Source: Isoptericola sediminis
Lineage (GTDB): Bacteria; Actinomycetota; Actinomycetes; Actinomycetales; Cellulomonadaceae
Reading direction: 5' to 3'
Assembly (NCBI RefSeq): GCF_013085345.1
Contig: NZ_JABFAJ010000011.1
Coordinates: 62,001 to 126,000 of the forward strand
DNA length: 64,000 bases
Below the pieces are notes generated by a model. That model was not told the origin of the DNA and did not search any database. It was given only the letters and a program-made list of their open reading frames with translations. Position 1 is the first letter of the stretch; every line of letters starts with the position of its first letter. Position numbers and translations under genes: made by a program. Below, in pieces: positions 43,910 through 52,494 of the stretch.

Positions 43910-44923
43910 GTGACCGACCAGTCGAACAGCCAGGACGCCCCGGTGCGCGACATCGTCATCGTCGGGTCCGGCCCCGCCGGGTACACCGCGGCGATCTACG
44001 CTGCCCGCGCCGGACTCGCCCCCGTCGTGGTCGCCGGCTCCGTGACCGCCGGCGGCGCGCTGATGAACACCACCGAGGTCGAGAACTACCCCGGCTTCCC
44101 GCCCGGCATCCAGGGCCCGGACCTCATGGACGCCATGCGTGAGCAGGCCGAACGCTTCGGCGCCGAGATCCTCTGGGACGACGCCGAGACGCTCGAGCTG
44201 GACGGCGAGATCAAGACCGTCGTCACCGGCGGCGGGAAGACCTTCCGCGCCTACGCCGTCGTCCTGGCGACCGGTTCCGCCTACCGCGAGCTCGGCCTCC
44301 CCGCGGAGAAGAAGCTCTCCGGGCGGGGCGTGTCGTGGTGCGCCACCTGCGACGGCTTCTTCTTCCGCGACCAGCACGTCGCCGTCGTCGGCGGTGGCGA
44401 CTCCGCGATGGAGGAGGCCACGTTCCTCAGCCGTTTCGCGTCGAAGGTCACGATCGTCCACCGCCGGGACGCGCTGCGCGCCTCCAAGATCATGGCCGAC
44501 CGCGCGATGGCCGACCCCAAGATCGACTTCGCCTGGAACAGCGAGGTCGTGGGGATCGACGGCGAGGACAAGGTCTCCGGGCTGCGGCTGCGGGACACCG
44601 TCACCGGCGAGGAGCGCGACCTGGACGTGACCGGCGTGTTCGTCGCGATCGGGCACGACCCGCGCAGCGAGCTGCTGAAGGGCCAGGTCGACCTCGACGA
44701 GGACGGCTACGTGCTCGCCGAGGGCCGGTCCACGCGGACCAACCTTCCCGGCGTCTTCGCCTGCGGCGACCTCGTCGACCACACCTACCGGCAGGCGATC
44801 ACCGCCGCCGGGTCGGGGTGCTCCGCCGCTCTCGACGCCCAGGCCTACCTCGCCGACCTCGCCGACATGTCGGAGACGGACCCGGAGGAGCTTCCGGCCG
44901 CCCTCGACAGCGTCGCCGGCTGA
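43910..44923 (+). CDS. trxB: Thioredoxin-disulfide reductase
   Basis: 337 aa NADPH-dependent flavoprotein. FAD-binding [20 protein letters not shown] at the N-terminus, redox-active WCATCDG (Cys144/Cys147), NADPH-binding [17 protein letters not shown], and the second FAD site [20 protein letters not shown]. It reduces thioredoxin, whose gene follows after 29 bp. The GTG at 43910 follows GGAGAG; longer starts lie before that site. Cytoplasmic. Confidence 0.97.
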   Translation: MTDQSNSQDAPVRDIVIVGSGPAGYTAAIYAARAGLAPVVVAGSVTAGGALMNTTEVENYPGFPPGIQGPDLMDAMREQAERFGAEILWDDAETLELDGEIKTVVTGGGKTFRAYAVVLATGSAYRELGLPAEKKLSGRGVSWCATCDGFFFRDQHVAVVGGGDSAMEEATFLSRFASKVTIVHRRDALRASKIMADRAMADPKIDFAWNSEVVGIDGEDKVSGLRLRDTVTGEERDLDVTGVFVAIGHDPRSELLKGQVDLDEDGYVLAEGRSTRTNLPGVFACGDLVDHTYRQAITAAGSGCSAALDAQAYLADLADMSETDPEELPAALDSVAG

Positions 44924-44952
44924 CCCACCGCTCCCCGACCGAAGGAGACACC

Positions 44953-45291
44953 ATGCCTACCGTCGCCGTCACCGACGACACCTTCCAGACCGAGGTTCTC
45001 GAGTCCGACGTCCCCGTCCTCGTCGACTTCTGGGCGACCTGGTGCGGTCCCTGCCGCATGGTCGCCCCGATCCTGGAGGAGCTCTCCGACGAGTACGCCG
45101 GCCAGGTGAAGATCGCCAAGCTCGACACCGACGCGAACCAGGCCACGACGATGGCCTACGGCATCACGTCGATCCCGACGCTGAACATCTACCACGGCGG
45201 CGAGATCGTCAAGTCGATCATCGGTGCCCGTCCCAAGCGGGCCCTCACCGAGGAGATCGAGGGCGTGCTCGCCTCCACCCCCTCCTCCTGA
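44953..45291 (+). CDS. trxA: Thioredoxin
   Basis: 112 aa with a complete thioredoxin fold: VPVLVDFWATWCGPCRMVAP holds the active site Cys31-Gly-Pro-Cys34, and GITSIPTLNIYHGGE the conserved cis-proline. It is reduced by the reductase encoded immediately upstream and returns electrons to ribonucleotide reductase and other targets. GAAGGAGA precedes the ATG. A 17-bp terminator stem follows the gene. Confidence 0.98.
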   Translation: MPTVAVTDDTFQTEVLESDVPVLVDFWATWCGPCRMVAPILEELSDEYAGQVKIAKLDTDANQATTMAYGITSIPTLNIYHGGEIVKSIIGARPKRALTEEIEGVLASTPSS

Positions 45292-45322
45292 CACACCGTC
45301 CCGACCTCCGGGGCACGACGTC

Positions 45323-45359
45323 CAGCGGCCTCCCCCGTCCTCGACGGGGGAGGCCGCTG
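45323..45359 (+). terminator. Terminator after trxA
   Basis: Perfect 17-bp stem (CAGCGGCCTCCCCCGTC and its complement) with a three-base loop, 31 bp after the trxA stop. It should end the trxBA transcript and separates it from the aminotransferase gene. Confidence 0.85.
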
Positions 45360-45454
45360 TCGTCCCGGCTCGCGGCCCGGGTCCGACCCGGCGGCCACGA
45401 CCGCACCGTGGTCCGCTCACGGGACCTTCACGGGTGGCATGGGACACTGGCGAG

Positions 45455-46777
45455 GTGACTGAGCAGAACCGCCTCACCGAGCAGACCTCCGGCACGCGCC
45501 TCGACCCCTGGTTCGGCGCGTATGCAGAGCGGACGCGCGGGATGCGAGCGTCGGAGATCCGCGCACTGTTCTCGGTCGCCAACCGCCCCGAGGTCGTCTC
45601 CCTCGCAGGTGGCATGCCCTTCATCGAGGGCCTCCCCCTCGACGTCATCGGCGAGGCCATGGACCGCCTGATCCGCACCCGGGGCACCCGAGCGCTCCAG
45701 TACGGTTCCGGGCAGGGCGAGGAATCCCTGCGCGAACGCATCACCGAGGTCGTCGCCATGGAGGGCGTCGAGGCCCACCCCGACGACATCACCGTGACCA
45801 CGGGATCCCAGCAGGCACTGGACCTCGTCACGCGGATCTTCATCGATCCCGGTGACGTCATCGTCGCCGAGGCGCCCTCGTACGTCGGTGCCCTCGGCGT
45901 CTTCCGCTCCTACCAGGCCGACGTCGTCCACGTGGAGCTCGACGCCGACGGTCTGGTTCCCGCGGCCCTCGAGGCGACGCTGAGCCGGCTCGCGGCCGAG
46001 GGGCGCCGCGCCAAGATGCTCTACACCATCCCGAACTTCCACAATCCCGCCGGCGTGACGATGTCGGTGGAGCGCCGCCCCCAGATCCTCGAGATCTGCC
46101 GCCGGCACGGCGTGCTCGTCGTGGAGGACAACCCGTACGGTCTGCTCGGCTTCGAGGACGACCCCTACCCGGCGCTGCGTTCCTACGACGCCGACGGCGT
46201 GATCTACCTCGGCTCCTTCTCCAAGACCTTCGCCCCCGGCTACCGCGTCGGCTTCGTCATCGCGCCGCACGCCGTGCGCGAGAAGCTCGTGCTCGCCTCG
46301 GAGTCCGCGATCCTGTCGCCCTCGAACGCTTCGCAGCTCGCGGTCGAGACCTACCTCGACACCTGCGACTGGCGGGCACAGATCAAGGACTACCGGGAGA
46401 TGTACCGCGAGCGTCGCGACGCCCTGGTCGGTGCGCTCGCCGAGCACATCCCCGCCGCGAGCTGGAACGTACCCGTCGGGGGGTTCTTCGTCTGGGTGAA
46501 GCTGCCCGAGGGGCTGGACGCGAAGTCGATGCTGCCGCGTGCCGTCACCGAACGCGTGGCCTACGTCCCGGGCACGGCGTTCTACTTCGACGGCCAGGGC
46601 TCCGACCACATGCGGCTGTCGTTCTGCTTCCCGACCCCGGACCGCATCCGAGAGGGCGTGCGTCGCCTGGCGACGGTGGTCAACGCCGAGTCCGAGCTCG
46701 TGCAGCTGTTCGGCACCACGGCCCAGCCTGACGACGACCCGACGGACGTCGAGATCCCCTCGCCCGACCTCGCGTGA
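45455..46777 (+). CDS. PLP-dependent class I/II aminotransferase (MocR/2-aminoadipate type)
   Basis: 440 aa fold-type I aminotransferase. Signatures are EVVSLAGGMPFIEGLPLDVI, LQYGSGQGEESLRERI, TIPNFHNPAGVTMS, and the Schiff-base lysine in YLGSFSKTFAPGYRVGF (Lys257); RLSFCFPTP carries the carboxylate-binding arginine. This set resembles LysN-like 2-aminoadipate and aromatic or valine-pyruvate aminotransferases without the MocR DNA-binding domain. The donor amino acid is unknown. GTG start at 45455 after GGCGAG. Its stop overlaps a GTG of the ligase gene, which suggests coupling to D-amino-acid or cell-wall metabolism. Confidence 0.92.
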   Translation: MTEQNRLTEQTSGTRLDPWFGAYAERTRGMRASEIRALFSVANRPEVVSLAGGMPFIEGLPLDVIGEAMDRLIRTRGTRALQYGSGQGEESLRERITEVVAMEGVEAHPDDITVTTGSQQALDLVTRIFIDPGDVIVAEAPSYVGALGVFRSYQADVVHVELDADGLVPAALEATLSRLAAEGRRAKMLYTIPNFHNPAGVTMSVERRPQILEICRRHGVLVVEDNPYGLLGFEDDPYPALRSYDADGVIYLGSFSKTFAPGYRVGFVIAPHAVREKLVLASESAILSPSNASQLAVETYLDTCDWRAQIKDYREMYRERRDALVGALAEHIPAASWNVPVGGFFVWVKLPEGLDAKSMLPRAVTERVAYVPGTAFYFDGQGSDHMRLSFCFPTPDRIREGVRRLATVVNAESELVQLFGTTAQPDDDPTDVEIPSPDLA

Positions 46778-46806
46778 CCCATCCAGCCTCTGAGGTGACC
46801 ACTCGC

Positions 46807-47799
46807 ATGACTGCCCCCGCGCCCGACGCCGCCACCACGACCGTGTCGTCCGGAACTGTCGGACCTGTCGTGATTCTCGCCGGCGGGCTCTCCCACGAGC
46901 GCGACGTCTCGGTCCGGTCGGGCCGCCGCGTCGCCGACGCCCTGCGGGAGGCCGGCGTCGAGGTCCAGGTGCACGACGTCGACGCCGACCTGCTGCGCTT
47001 CCTGCGGGAGACCGAACCGGCGCTGGTGTGGCCCGTGCTCCACGGTGCGAGCGGTGAGGACGGGTCGCTCCAGGACGTGCTCGCCCTGGTCGGGGTACCC
47101 ACGGTCGGCACGGGACCTCGCCGCAGCCGCCAGGCATGGAGCAAGCCGGTCGCCAAGGCCGAGCTGCTCCAGGGCGGCATCAGCACCCCCGACTACGTCA
47201 CCCTGCCCCAGGCGCTCTTCCGCGACCTCGGCGCGCAGACCATCCTCGACATGATCGTCGAACGTCTGGGTCTCCCGCTCGTGGTCAAGCCCGTGCAGGG
47301 CGGCTCAGCACTCGGCGTCACCCGCGTGGACGAGGCGTCGCAGTTCCCGCGCGCGATGGTGGACTGCTTCTCCTACGGCGACACCGCCCTCATCGAGCGG
47401 GCCGTGGACGGGATCGAGGTGGCGGTGTCGGTGATCGACGGTCCGGACGGCCTCGAAGCGCTCCCGGCGGTCGAGATCGTCACCAGCGGGTCCTACGACT
47501 ACGACGCCCGCTACAACCCGGGCCCCGTCGAGTACTTCACCCCCGCCCGTCTCGACGCCGAGGCCAGTGCCCGGGTCGCCGACGTCGCGCTGCGGGCGCA
47601 CGAGATCCTCGGGCTCAAGCACCTGTCGCGGACCGACATCATCCTCGATGCGGAGGGCACACCTCACGTGCTCGAGGTCAACGTCTCCCCCGGCCTCACC
47701 GAGACCTCGTTGCTTCCTCAGGCGGCCGCGGCTGCCGGCTACGAGCTGCCGACCCTTTACCGGCGCATCGTCGAGCACGCTCTGGCTCCGACGCACTGA
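46807..47799 (+). CDS. D-alanine-D-alanine ligase family ATP-grasp protein
   Basis: ATP-grasp ligase of 330 aa. The N-terminal domain has VVILAGGLSHERDVSVRSGR, the usual Ddl opening; the ATP-binding core has LVVKPVQGGSALGVTRV, and the metal site is VLEVNVSPGLTETSLLP. Ddl enzymes join two D-alanines for peptidoglycan. The ATG at 46807 follows GAGGTGA at good spacing; an earlier GTG at 46774 overlaps the aminotransferase stop and would add 11 residues. Since chromosomes usually carry ddl elsewhere, this oriC-linked copy may be a paralogue; that cannot be judged here. Confidence 0.87.
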   Translation: MTAPAPDAATTTVSSGTVGPVVILAGGLSHERDVSVRSGRRVADALREAGVEVQVHDVDADLLRFLRETEPALVWPVLHGASGEDGSLQDVLALVGVPTVGTGPRRSRQAWSKPVAKAELLQGGISTPDYVTLPQALFRDLGAQTILDMIVERLGLPLVVKPVQGGSALGVTRVDEASQFPRAMVDCFSYGDTALIERAVDGIEVAVSVIDGPDGLEALPAVEIVTSGSYDYDARYNPGPVEYFTPARLDAEASARVADVALRAHEILGLKHLSRTDIILDAEGTPHVLEVNVSPGLTETSLLPQAAAAAGYELPTLYRRIVEHALAPTH

Positions 47800-47881
47800 G
47801 TGCGGGCGGCCGCCGGTCGGCGGTTGCCGGCCGGTGGTCCGCGTTCGCTGATCGGCGGTCTCCGGCCTCCGGCCCGGGGCC

Positions 47882-47929
47882 TCTGGCCTCTGGTCTGGCC
47901 TCTGGTCTGGCCTCTGGTCTGGCCTCTGG
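47882..47929. repeat. Four tandem 12-bp repeats in the ddl-parB gap
   Basis: TCTGGCCTCTGG is repeated four times without mismatch, and the array ends five bases before the first parS-like site. The whole 587-bp gap (47800-48386) holds no gene; besides this array it contains three parS sites at 47934, 48126 and 48347. Confidence 0.9.
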
Positions 47930-47933
47930 GCAT

Positions 47934-47947
47934 GTTTCACGTGGAAC
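47934..47947. promoter_or_regulatory. parS site 1 (one mismatch)
   Basis: GTTTCACGTGGAAC differs by one base from the parS core GTTTCACGTGAAAC. It is the weakest of six sites in this cluster, and it abuts the tandem array. Confidence 0.8.
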
Positions 47948-48117
47948 GAGCGCGGCGCCGGATCTGGCGAGGTCCGGGCCCATCCCCTCCGGTCGCTTCC
48001 GCGTCGGCCGACGCGCCCGCGGGACCTCGTGCCGCCTTCCCTCGTCACACGCCACGTCCAGCGGCTTCTCGGTTCCCCGTCGCATCGCGCACCCGGGTGT
48101 CGCTCAACGTCGTCAAC

Positions 48118-48147
48118 GGCAGGCCGTTTCACGTGAAACGGCCTGCC
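48118..48147. promoter_or_regulatory. parS site 2 inside a 30-bp perfect palindrome
   Basis: The core GTTTCACGTGAAAC at 48126-48139 is extended on both sides to a 30-bp perfect palindrome (arms GGCAGGCCGTTTCAC and its complement). ParB needs only the 14-16-bp core, so the extra arm bases call for another explanation. Confidence 0.93.
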
Positions 48148-48333
48148 CGCCGCACAATCCTCCTTCCACCACCGCCCACTGGCGGTCGAGAGGCCGGTCG
48201 CAATCCCCTCCCCTCCGGAGGACTGCGGGGTGCGCGCAACGCGGGGCCACGGCGGAATGCCGTCGCGGCCCGTGGAGCCGGGACGCGAGCCTGATGCCTC
48301 GGGACGCGAGTGCGCGGACAGGCGGACACACCA

Positions 48334-48373
48334 AGGCCCGGGTGCCGTTTCACGTGAAACGGCACCCGGGCCT
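48334..48373. promoter_or_regulatory. parS site 3 at the centre of a 40-bp palindrome behind parB
   Basis: The parS core at 48347-48360 is the centre of a perfect 40-bp palindrome whose outer arm reads AGGCCCGGGTGCC. It ends 13 bp past the parB stop, where a terminator would be expected, so the same DNA may serve as ParB nucleation site and as transcript end. Confidence 0.93.
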
Positions 48374-48386
48374 GAGCGCGCCTCGC

Positions 48387-49706
48387 CTACTCCGAGGGTT
48401 TGAGCACCCCGGGGTCCTCCGGCGCCATGACCTCCAGGATGCGGTTGAGGTCTTCGACCGAGGCGAACTCGACCGTCATCCGGCCCTTCGTCTTGCCGAG
48501 GTTGACCTTCACGCGGGTCTCGAACCGGTCGGACAACCGGGAGGACAACTCGTCCATCGCTTCGACCCGCTGCCCGGCCCGAGGCTTCCTGCGACGGGGC
48601 GACTCGTCGTCCCCGGACTGCTTGAGGGTGACGATCTCCTCGGTCGCACGGACCGAGAGACCCTCGGAGACGATCCGTTGTGCCAGGCGCTCGATCTCGG
48701 CGCCGTCAGACAGACCGAGGAGTGCCCGGGCATGGCCGGCCGACAACACACCCGAGGCGACACGTCGCTGGACGAGCGGCGGGAGGCGCAGGAGCCGCAG
48801 GGTGTTGGAGATCTGCGGCCGGGACCGAGCGATCCGAGCCGCGAGCTCGTCATGCGTGCAGCCGAAGTCGTCGAGGAGCTGACGATAAGCCGCGGCTTCC
48901 TCCAGCGGGTTGAGGGCGGCCCGGTGAAGGTTCTCCAGCAGAGCATCTCGCAGCATCTGGGAGTTCTCGGTCTGACGCACGATGGCGGGGATGGTCTCGA
49001 GCCCCGCCTGTTCCGCTGCGCGCCACCGCCGCTCACCCATGATCAGCTCGAAGCCGCCAGCGATCTCCGGATGGGGACGCACGACGACCGGCTGCAGGAC
49101 ACCGATCTCACGGATCGAGTCGACGAGCTCGTCGAGCTCCCCCTCGTCGAAGACCGTCCGCGGCTGTCGTGCGTTCGGGCGGATCGCCCGCAGGGGAACC
49201 TCGGCGAACCGTGCTCCCGGCACCGGGAGCAGTCCGTCCCCGTCGGCGGCCCGATCCGACGGAACCGTGGCAGACCGCTCGCGGTCCCCGGAGTCGGTCA
49301 GGACCGCCGACGCAGGATCATCCGATGCGTCGTGCTCCGAGACGGCGAATGCCGGGGTACGGACCGTCGCCGAGTCCACCGCACCGTCCCGCTCCGGGGC
49401 GCCGATCGTCTCCCCCGACCAGGCGGCGTCTGCCTCGGGAGCGCTCGTCACCGATCGTGCCGACGACGCGTTGATCGACAGTCGGCCACCGGCGATCGCG
49501 GAGTCCCACGAGGCCGAGCGACGCCCCGACCGGGCACCTCCCCCCTCCTCGGAGTCTGCAGCACTCTCGGCGGACGTCGTGAGGACGTTGGTGTTCCCGC
49601 TCTCCTCCGCACCGGCGAAGAACACGTCGGTCGGCTTCTCCGGGGCAGGGCCCTGGGGAATGAGGGCACCGAGTCCGCGGCCTAGTCCGCGCTTCTTCTG
49701 GCTCAT
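48387..49706 (-). CDS. parB: Chromosome-partitioning protein ParB
   Basis: 439 aa CTP-dependent DNA clamp that loads at parS. The N-terminal patch [17 protein letters not shown] contacts ParA. CTP-binding motifs are GERRWRA (224-230) and [14 protein letters not shown] (258-271), followed by the parS-reading HTH (about 275-310) and a C-terminal dimer domain. Between residues 18 and 160 lies an unusually long acidic, Ser/Ala-rich linker; common ParB proteins are about 300-350 aa. The ATG at 49706 has AGGAGG ten bases upstream, so longer in-frame starts are rejected. parA is upstream with a 111-bp gap. Confidence 0.97.
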   Translation of the reverse strand: MSQKKRGLGRGLGALIPQGPAPEKPTDVFFAGAEESGNTNVLTTSAESAADSEEGGGARSGRRSASWDSAIAGGRLSINASSARSVTSAPEADAAWSGETIGAPERDGAVDSATVRTPAFAVSEHDASDDPASAVLTDSGDRERSATVPSDRAADGDGLLPVPGARFAEVPLRAIRPNARQPRTVFDEGELDELVDSIREIGVLQPVVVRPHPEIAGGFELIMGERRWRAAEQAGLETIPAIVRQTENSQMLRDALLENLHRAALNPLEEAAAYRQLLDDFGCTHDELAARIARSRPQISNTLRLLRLPPLVQRRVASGVLSAGHARALLGLSDGAEIERLAQRIVSEGLSVRATEEIVTLKQSGDDESPRRRKPRAGQRVEAMDELSSRLSDRFETRVKVNLGKTKGRMTVEFASVEDLNRILEVMAPEDPGVLKPSE

Positions 49707-49817
49707 GCTCCACCAGCCTCCTGGTCGTGAACGGGGCGAGTCGGTCCGTCCGTACCGCGTCCTTGCGGCATCTCGCACACGAGGTCACTCACCCTGACTC
49801 CTCCGATCGTACGCGCG

Positions 49818-50897
49818 TCATCGCAGGTCAGCGCGTTGGACCGCGTGCTCGGCCATCTCCCGTGCGGCCTCCAGGTACGCCAGCGCACCCGTCGAACCCG
49901 GGTCGTACGTCATGACCGTCTGCCCGTGAGACGGGGCCTCGGAGATCCGCACGGACCGCGGCACCGTCGTCCGGAGGGTCTGGTCCGGGAAGTGGGTCCG
50001 CACCTCGGCGGCCACCTGCTGGGCCAGATTGGTCCGACCGTCGTACATCGTCAACAGGATCGTCGAGACGATCAGGTCGCGGTTGAGATGGGACTTGATG
50101 AGCTCGATCGTCTTCAGCAGCTGACTGAGACCCTCGAGTGCGTAGTACTCGCACTGGATCGGGATGAGGACCTCGCGAGCGGTGACGAAGGCGTTGACGG
50201 TCAACAGGCCGAGGCTGGGCGGGCAGTCGACGAAGACGTAGTCGATGGGCTCCTCGCCCCGCGCCTCCCGCTCGTCCAGGTAGGTGTCGAGCGCCTTGCG
50301 CAGACGGGTCTCCCGGGAGACCAGCGACACGAGCTCGATCTCCGCGCCCGAGAGGTCGATGGTGGCGGGCACGCCCCAGAGGCCGGGAACTTCTGCGCAC
50401 TCCTGCACGGTGCTCGACAGCGGCGCCTCGTCCACGAGTACCTCGTAGATGGACGGGGTGCCGGCCCGGTGCTCGAGCCCGAGAGCGGTCGACGCGTTGC
50501 CCTGGGGGTCGTTGTCGATGACGAGCACCTTGAGCCCGGCCCGCGCGAGTCCGGCGGCCAGGTTCACCGTCGTCGTGGTCTTGCCCACGCCGCCCTTCTG
50601 GTTGGCCACCGTCAGGATCCGGGTGTGCGCGGGGCGGGGGAACCGACGCCCGTCGAGCTCGATCCGTCGACGGGCGTCGAGTGCGAGCTGGGCAGCGAGC
50701 GGGGTGCTGTCGTCCACCTCCGGCACCGAGTCCATCAGCGCCTCACGGTGATCCTCCGGATGCGGCCCGCTGAGGTCGTCGCCGACCCACGACGCCGACC
50801 AGGTTTCACGTGAAACGGAGCCGTCCGCGTCACCCGACGCAGATCCGTCTCGACCGTCCTCCGACGGGTGGTGCGGCCGATCGCTGCTCATGTTCAC
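49818..50897 (-). CDS. parA: Chromosome-partitioning ATPase ParA
   Basis: 359 aa deviant-Walker ATPase that moves ParB-bound origins. The signature KGGVGKTTT holds Lys101 and Lys106, VIDNDPQGNAST is the A' box, and DYVFVDCPPSLGLLT the Walker B. An N-terminal extension of about 90 residues is predicted disordered and contains SVSRETWSASW, whose codons form a parS site (50803-50816). The GTG at 50897 has GGAGG eight bases upstream; an ATG at 50891 is the alternative. Confidence 0.97.
   Translation of the reverse strand: MNMSSDRPHHPSEDGRDGSASGDADGSVSRETWSASWVGDDLSGPHPEDHREALMDSVPEVDDSTPLAAQLALDARRRIELDGRRFPRPAHTRILTVANQKGGVGKTTTTVNLAAGLARAGLKVLVIDNDPQGNASTALGLEHRAGTPSIYEVLVDEAPLSSTVQECAEVPGLWGVPATIDLSGAEIELVSLVSRETRLRKALDTYLDEREARGEEPIDYVFVDCPPSLGLLTVNAFVTAREVLIPIQCEYYALEGLSQLLKTIELIKSHLNRDLIVSTILLTMYDGRTNLAQQVAAEVRTHFPDQTLRTTVPRSVRISEAPSHGQTVMTYDPGSTGALAYLEAAREMAEHAVQRADLR
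50803..50816. promoter_or_regulatory. parS site 4, inside the parA coding region
   Basis: Exact core GTTTCACGTGAAAC. On the parA strand it encodes Val-Ser-Arg-Glu-Thr at residues 28-32. ParB bound here would lie over the beginning of its partner gene. Confidence 0.93.
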
Positions 50898-51069
50898 GGG
50901 TCGATCCTCCAGGTCGCGTCGGCGTTGACCAGTGCCGCGAACACTCTACGGCCTCGCGCCCCCCGGCGCGGCCCTGACACCCCCGTGCACCGCGTTCGGC
51001 TGTCACCGCATCCATCGGCGCGAGAGCGTGCGGACGCAGGCTCTTCGCCCGCAACCCCGGGCGTGCTCG

Positions 51070-51083
51070 GTTTCACGTGAAAC
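51070..51083. promoter_or_regulatory. parS site 5, between parA and rsmG
   Basis: Exact core GTTTCACGTGAAAC in the 288-bp gap upstream of parA. Unlike sites 2, 3 and 6 it is not extended to a long palindrome. The rest of the gap shows no gene. Confidence 0.93.
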
Positions 51084-51185
51084 GGGGCCCGCGCTCCCAG
51101 GTCATGGTCGCGCACGTGCCCGGACGGCACACCGGCATCGTGACGCGCGCGGGACCACGCGGCGGCCGTGCCGCGGTGATGACAC

Positions 51186-51833
51186 TCAGCGGCGACGGAT
51201 ACGGACGATCGTGGTCGGTTCGGCCCCCTCGACCGTCCGACCCTCGAGGATCTCGGGCTCGGATGCCTTGAACTTCCGCAGGACCTTCCGCGCCGGCTCG
51301 ATCTCCCGCTCGACGCTCCGGCCCTTGAGGACCACCATCTCCCCGCCCGGGCGCACGAGGGGCAGGGACAGCCGCGCCAGCTTCGACAGGGCAGCGACGG
51401 CGCGGGACGTCACGGCATCCACCTCGAAGGCGCCGTCGTACTCCTCCGCACGTCCGTGCTTGACCACGACGTTCTCGAGCCCGAGGTCCTGCGACACCTC
51501 GGTCAGCCACGTCGTGCGGCGTTCCATGGGTTCGACCAGGAAGACCTCGGCATCCGGCCGCATGATCGCGACGACGATGCCGGGCAGGCCCGCCCCGGAG
51601 CCGATGTCCGCGACGGTCGACGCCGAGGACAGGAAGGGCACCACGGCCGCGGAGTTCAGGATGTGCCGCTCCCACAGCCGGTCGACCTCACGCGGTCCGA
51701 TCAGACCGCGCAGCTCTCCCTCGTCGCGCAGGCGCCGCGCGTACTCCGCCACGACCTCGTAGCGATCTCCGAAGTAGTCACGGACCGCAGCTCCGGTGCC
51801 CAGCACCTCGTCCCCATCTGTCATGTCGCCCAT
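51186..51833 (-). CDS. rsmG: 16S rRNA (guanine-527-N7)-methyltransferase
   Basis: 215 aa. The SAM-binding motif is VADIGSGAGLPGIVVAIMRP, preceded by VDRLWERHILNSAAV, a RsmG signature. It methylates G527 of 16S rRNA; in other bacteria its loss causes low-level streptomycin resistance. ATG at 51833 with AAGGTG upstream; an ATG nine bases later is possible. Located between jag and parA, the standard place (gidB). Confidence 0.96.
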   Translation of the reverse strand: MGDMTDGDEVLGTGAAVRDYFGDRYEVVAEYARRLRDEGELRGLIGPREVDRLWERHILNSAAVVPFLSSASTVADIGSGAGLPGIVVAIMRPDAEVFLVEPMERRTTWLTEVSQDLGLENVVVKHGRAEEYDGAFEVDAVTSRAVAALSKLARLSLPLVRPGGEMVVLKGRSVEREIEPARKVLRKFKASEPEILEGRTVEGAEPTTIVRIRRR

Positions 51834-51914
51834 CCTGGCACCTTCCGCTCACCTGACGATTCCGGGACGCCTCGCGCCCCGGCCCGGCGGCGCGCCGCCC
51901 ACCGGGTCCGGACA

Positions 51915-51958
51915 TGACGAGAGCCCGTCGTTTCACGTGAAACGACGGGCTCTCGTCA
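51915..51958. promoter_or_regulatory. parS site 6 at the centre of a 44-bp palindrome behind jag
   Basis: The parS core at 51930-51943 is the centre of a perfect palindrome with 22-bp arms, the longest in the window. It ends four bases past the jag stop, so it probably doubles as the terminator of the rpmH-rnpA-yidD-yidC-jag transcript. Confidence 0.93.
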
Positions 51959-51962
51959 CCGA

Positions 51963-52484
51963 TCACGAGGAGGCCGACGCCTCCGGGTGCACGACGACGT
52001 GGCGCTGGGGATCAGCGCCGGCCGAGTCGCTCACCAGCCCTGCGGCCGCCACGGCGTCGTGGACGACCTTCCGTTCGAACGCGTTCATGGGCTCCAGCGA
52101 GAGCGCCTCCCCCGACCGGCGCACCTGCTGGATCGCTTCCTCCGCCCGTCGCTCGAGCTGGCCCCGGCGGCCGGCGCGGAACCCGGCGATGTCCAGCATC
52201 AACCGGCTGCGCTCCCCCGTCCGGGCCTGCACCGCGAGGCGGGTCAGGTCCTGCAGGGCGTCCAGCACCGCACCGTCGCCGCCGACCAGCACCTCGAGCG
52301 ACTCGGGGCCGTCGTCCGAGACGACCTCGACGATCGCGCGGTCGTGCTTGATGTCCAGATCGATGTCACCGTCCAGGTCGACGATGTCGAGGAACTCCTC
52401 GAGGTAGTCGGCCGCGATCTCGCCCTCCTCCTCGAGGCGGGTGACGAGATCGGAGGAGCCCTCGGGCGTCGTGTCCGTGGTCAT
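51963..52484 (-). CDS. jag: Jag/KhpB RNA-binding protein (KH and R3H domains)
   Basis: 173 aa. An acidic N-terminus is followed by a type II KH domain (VEVVSDDGPESLEVLVGGDG then AVLDALQDLTRLAVQ) and an R3H domain (RRAEEAIQQVRRSGEALSLE then MNAFERKVVHDAV). In other bacteria the protein binds many RNAs and affects cell elongation and division. It starts ten bases after the yidC stop and so is co-transcribed with it. Confidence 0.95.
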   Translation of the reverse strand: MTTDTTPEGSSDLVTRLEEEGEIAADYLEEFLDIVDLDGDIDLDIKHDRAIVEVVSDDGPESLEVLVGGDGAVLDALQDLTRLAVQARTGERSRLMLDIAGFRAGRRGQLERRAEEAIQQVRRSGEALSLEPMNAFERKVVHDAVAAAGLVSDSAGADPQRHVVVHPEASASS

Positions 52485-52494
52485 CGCGCAGACC

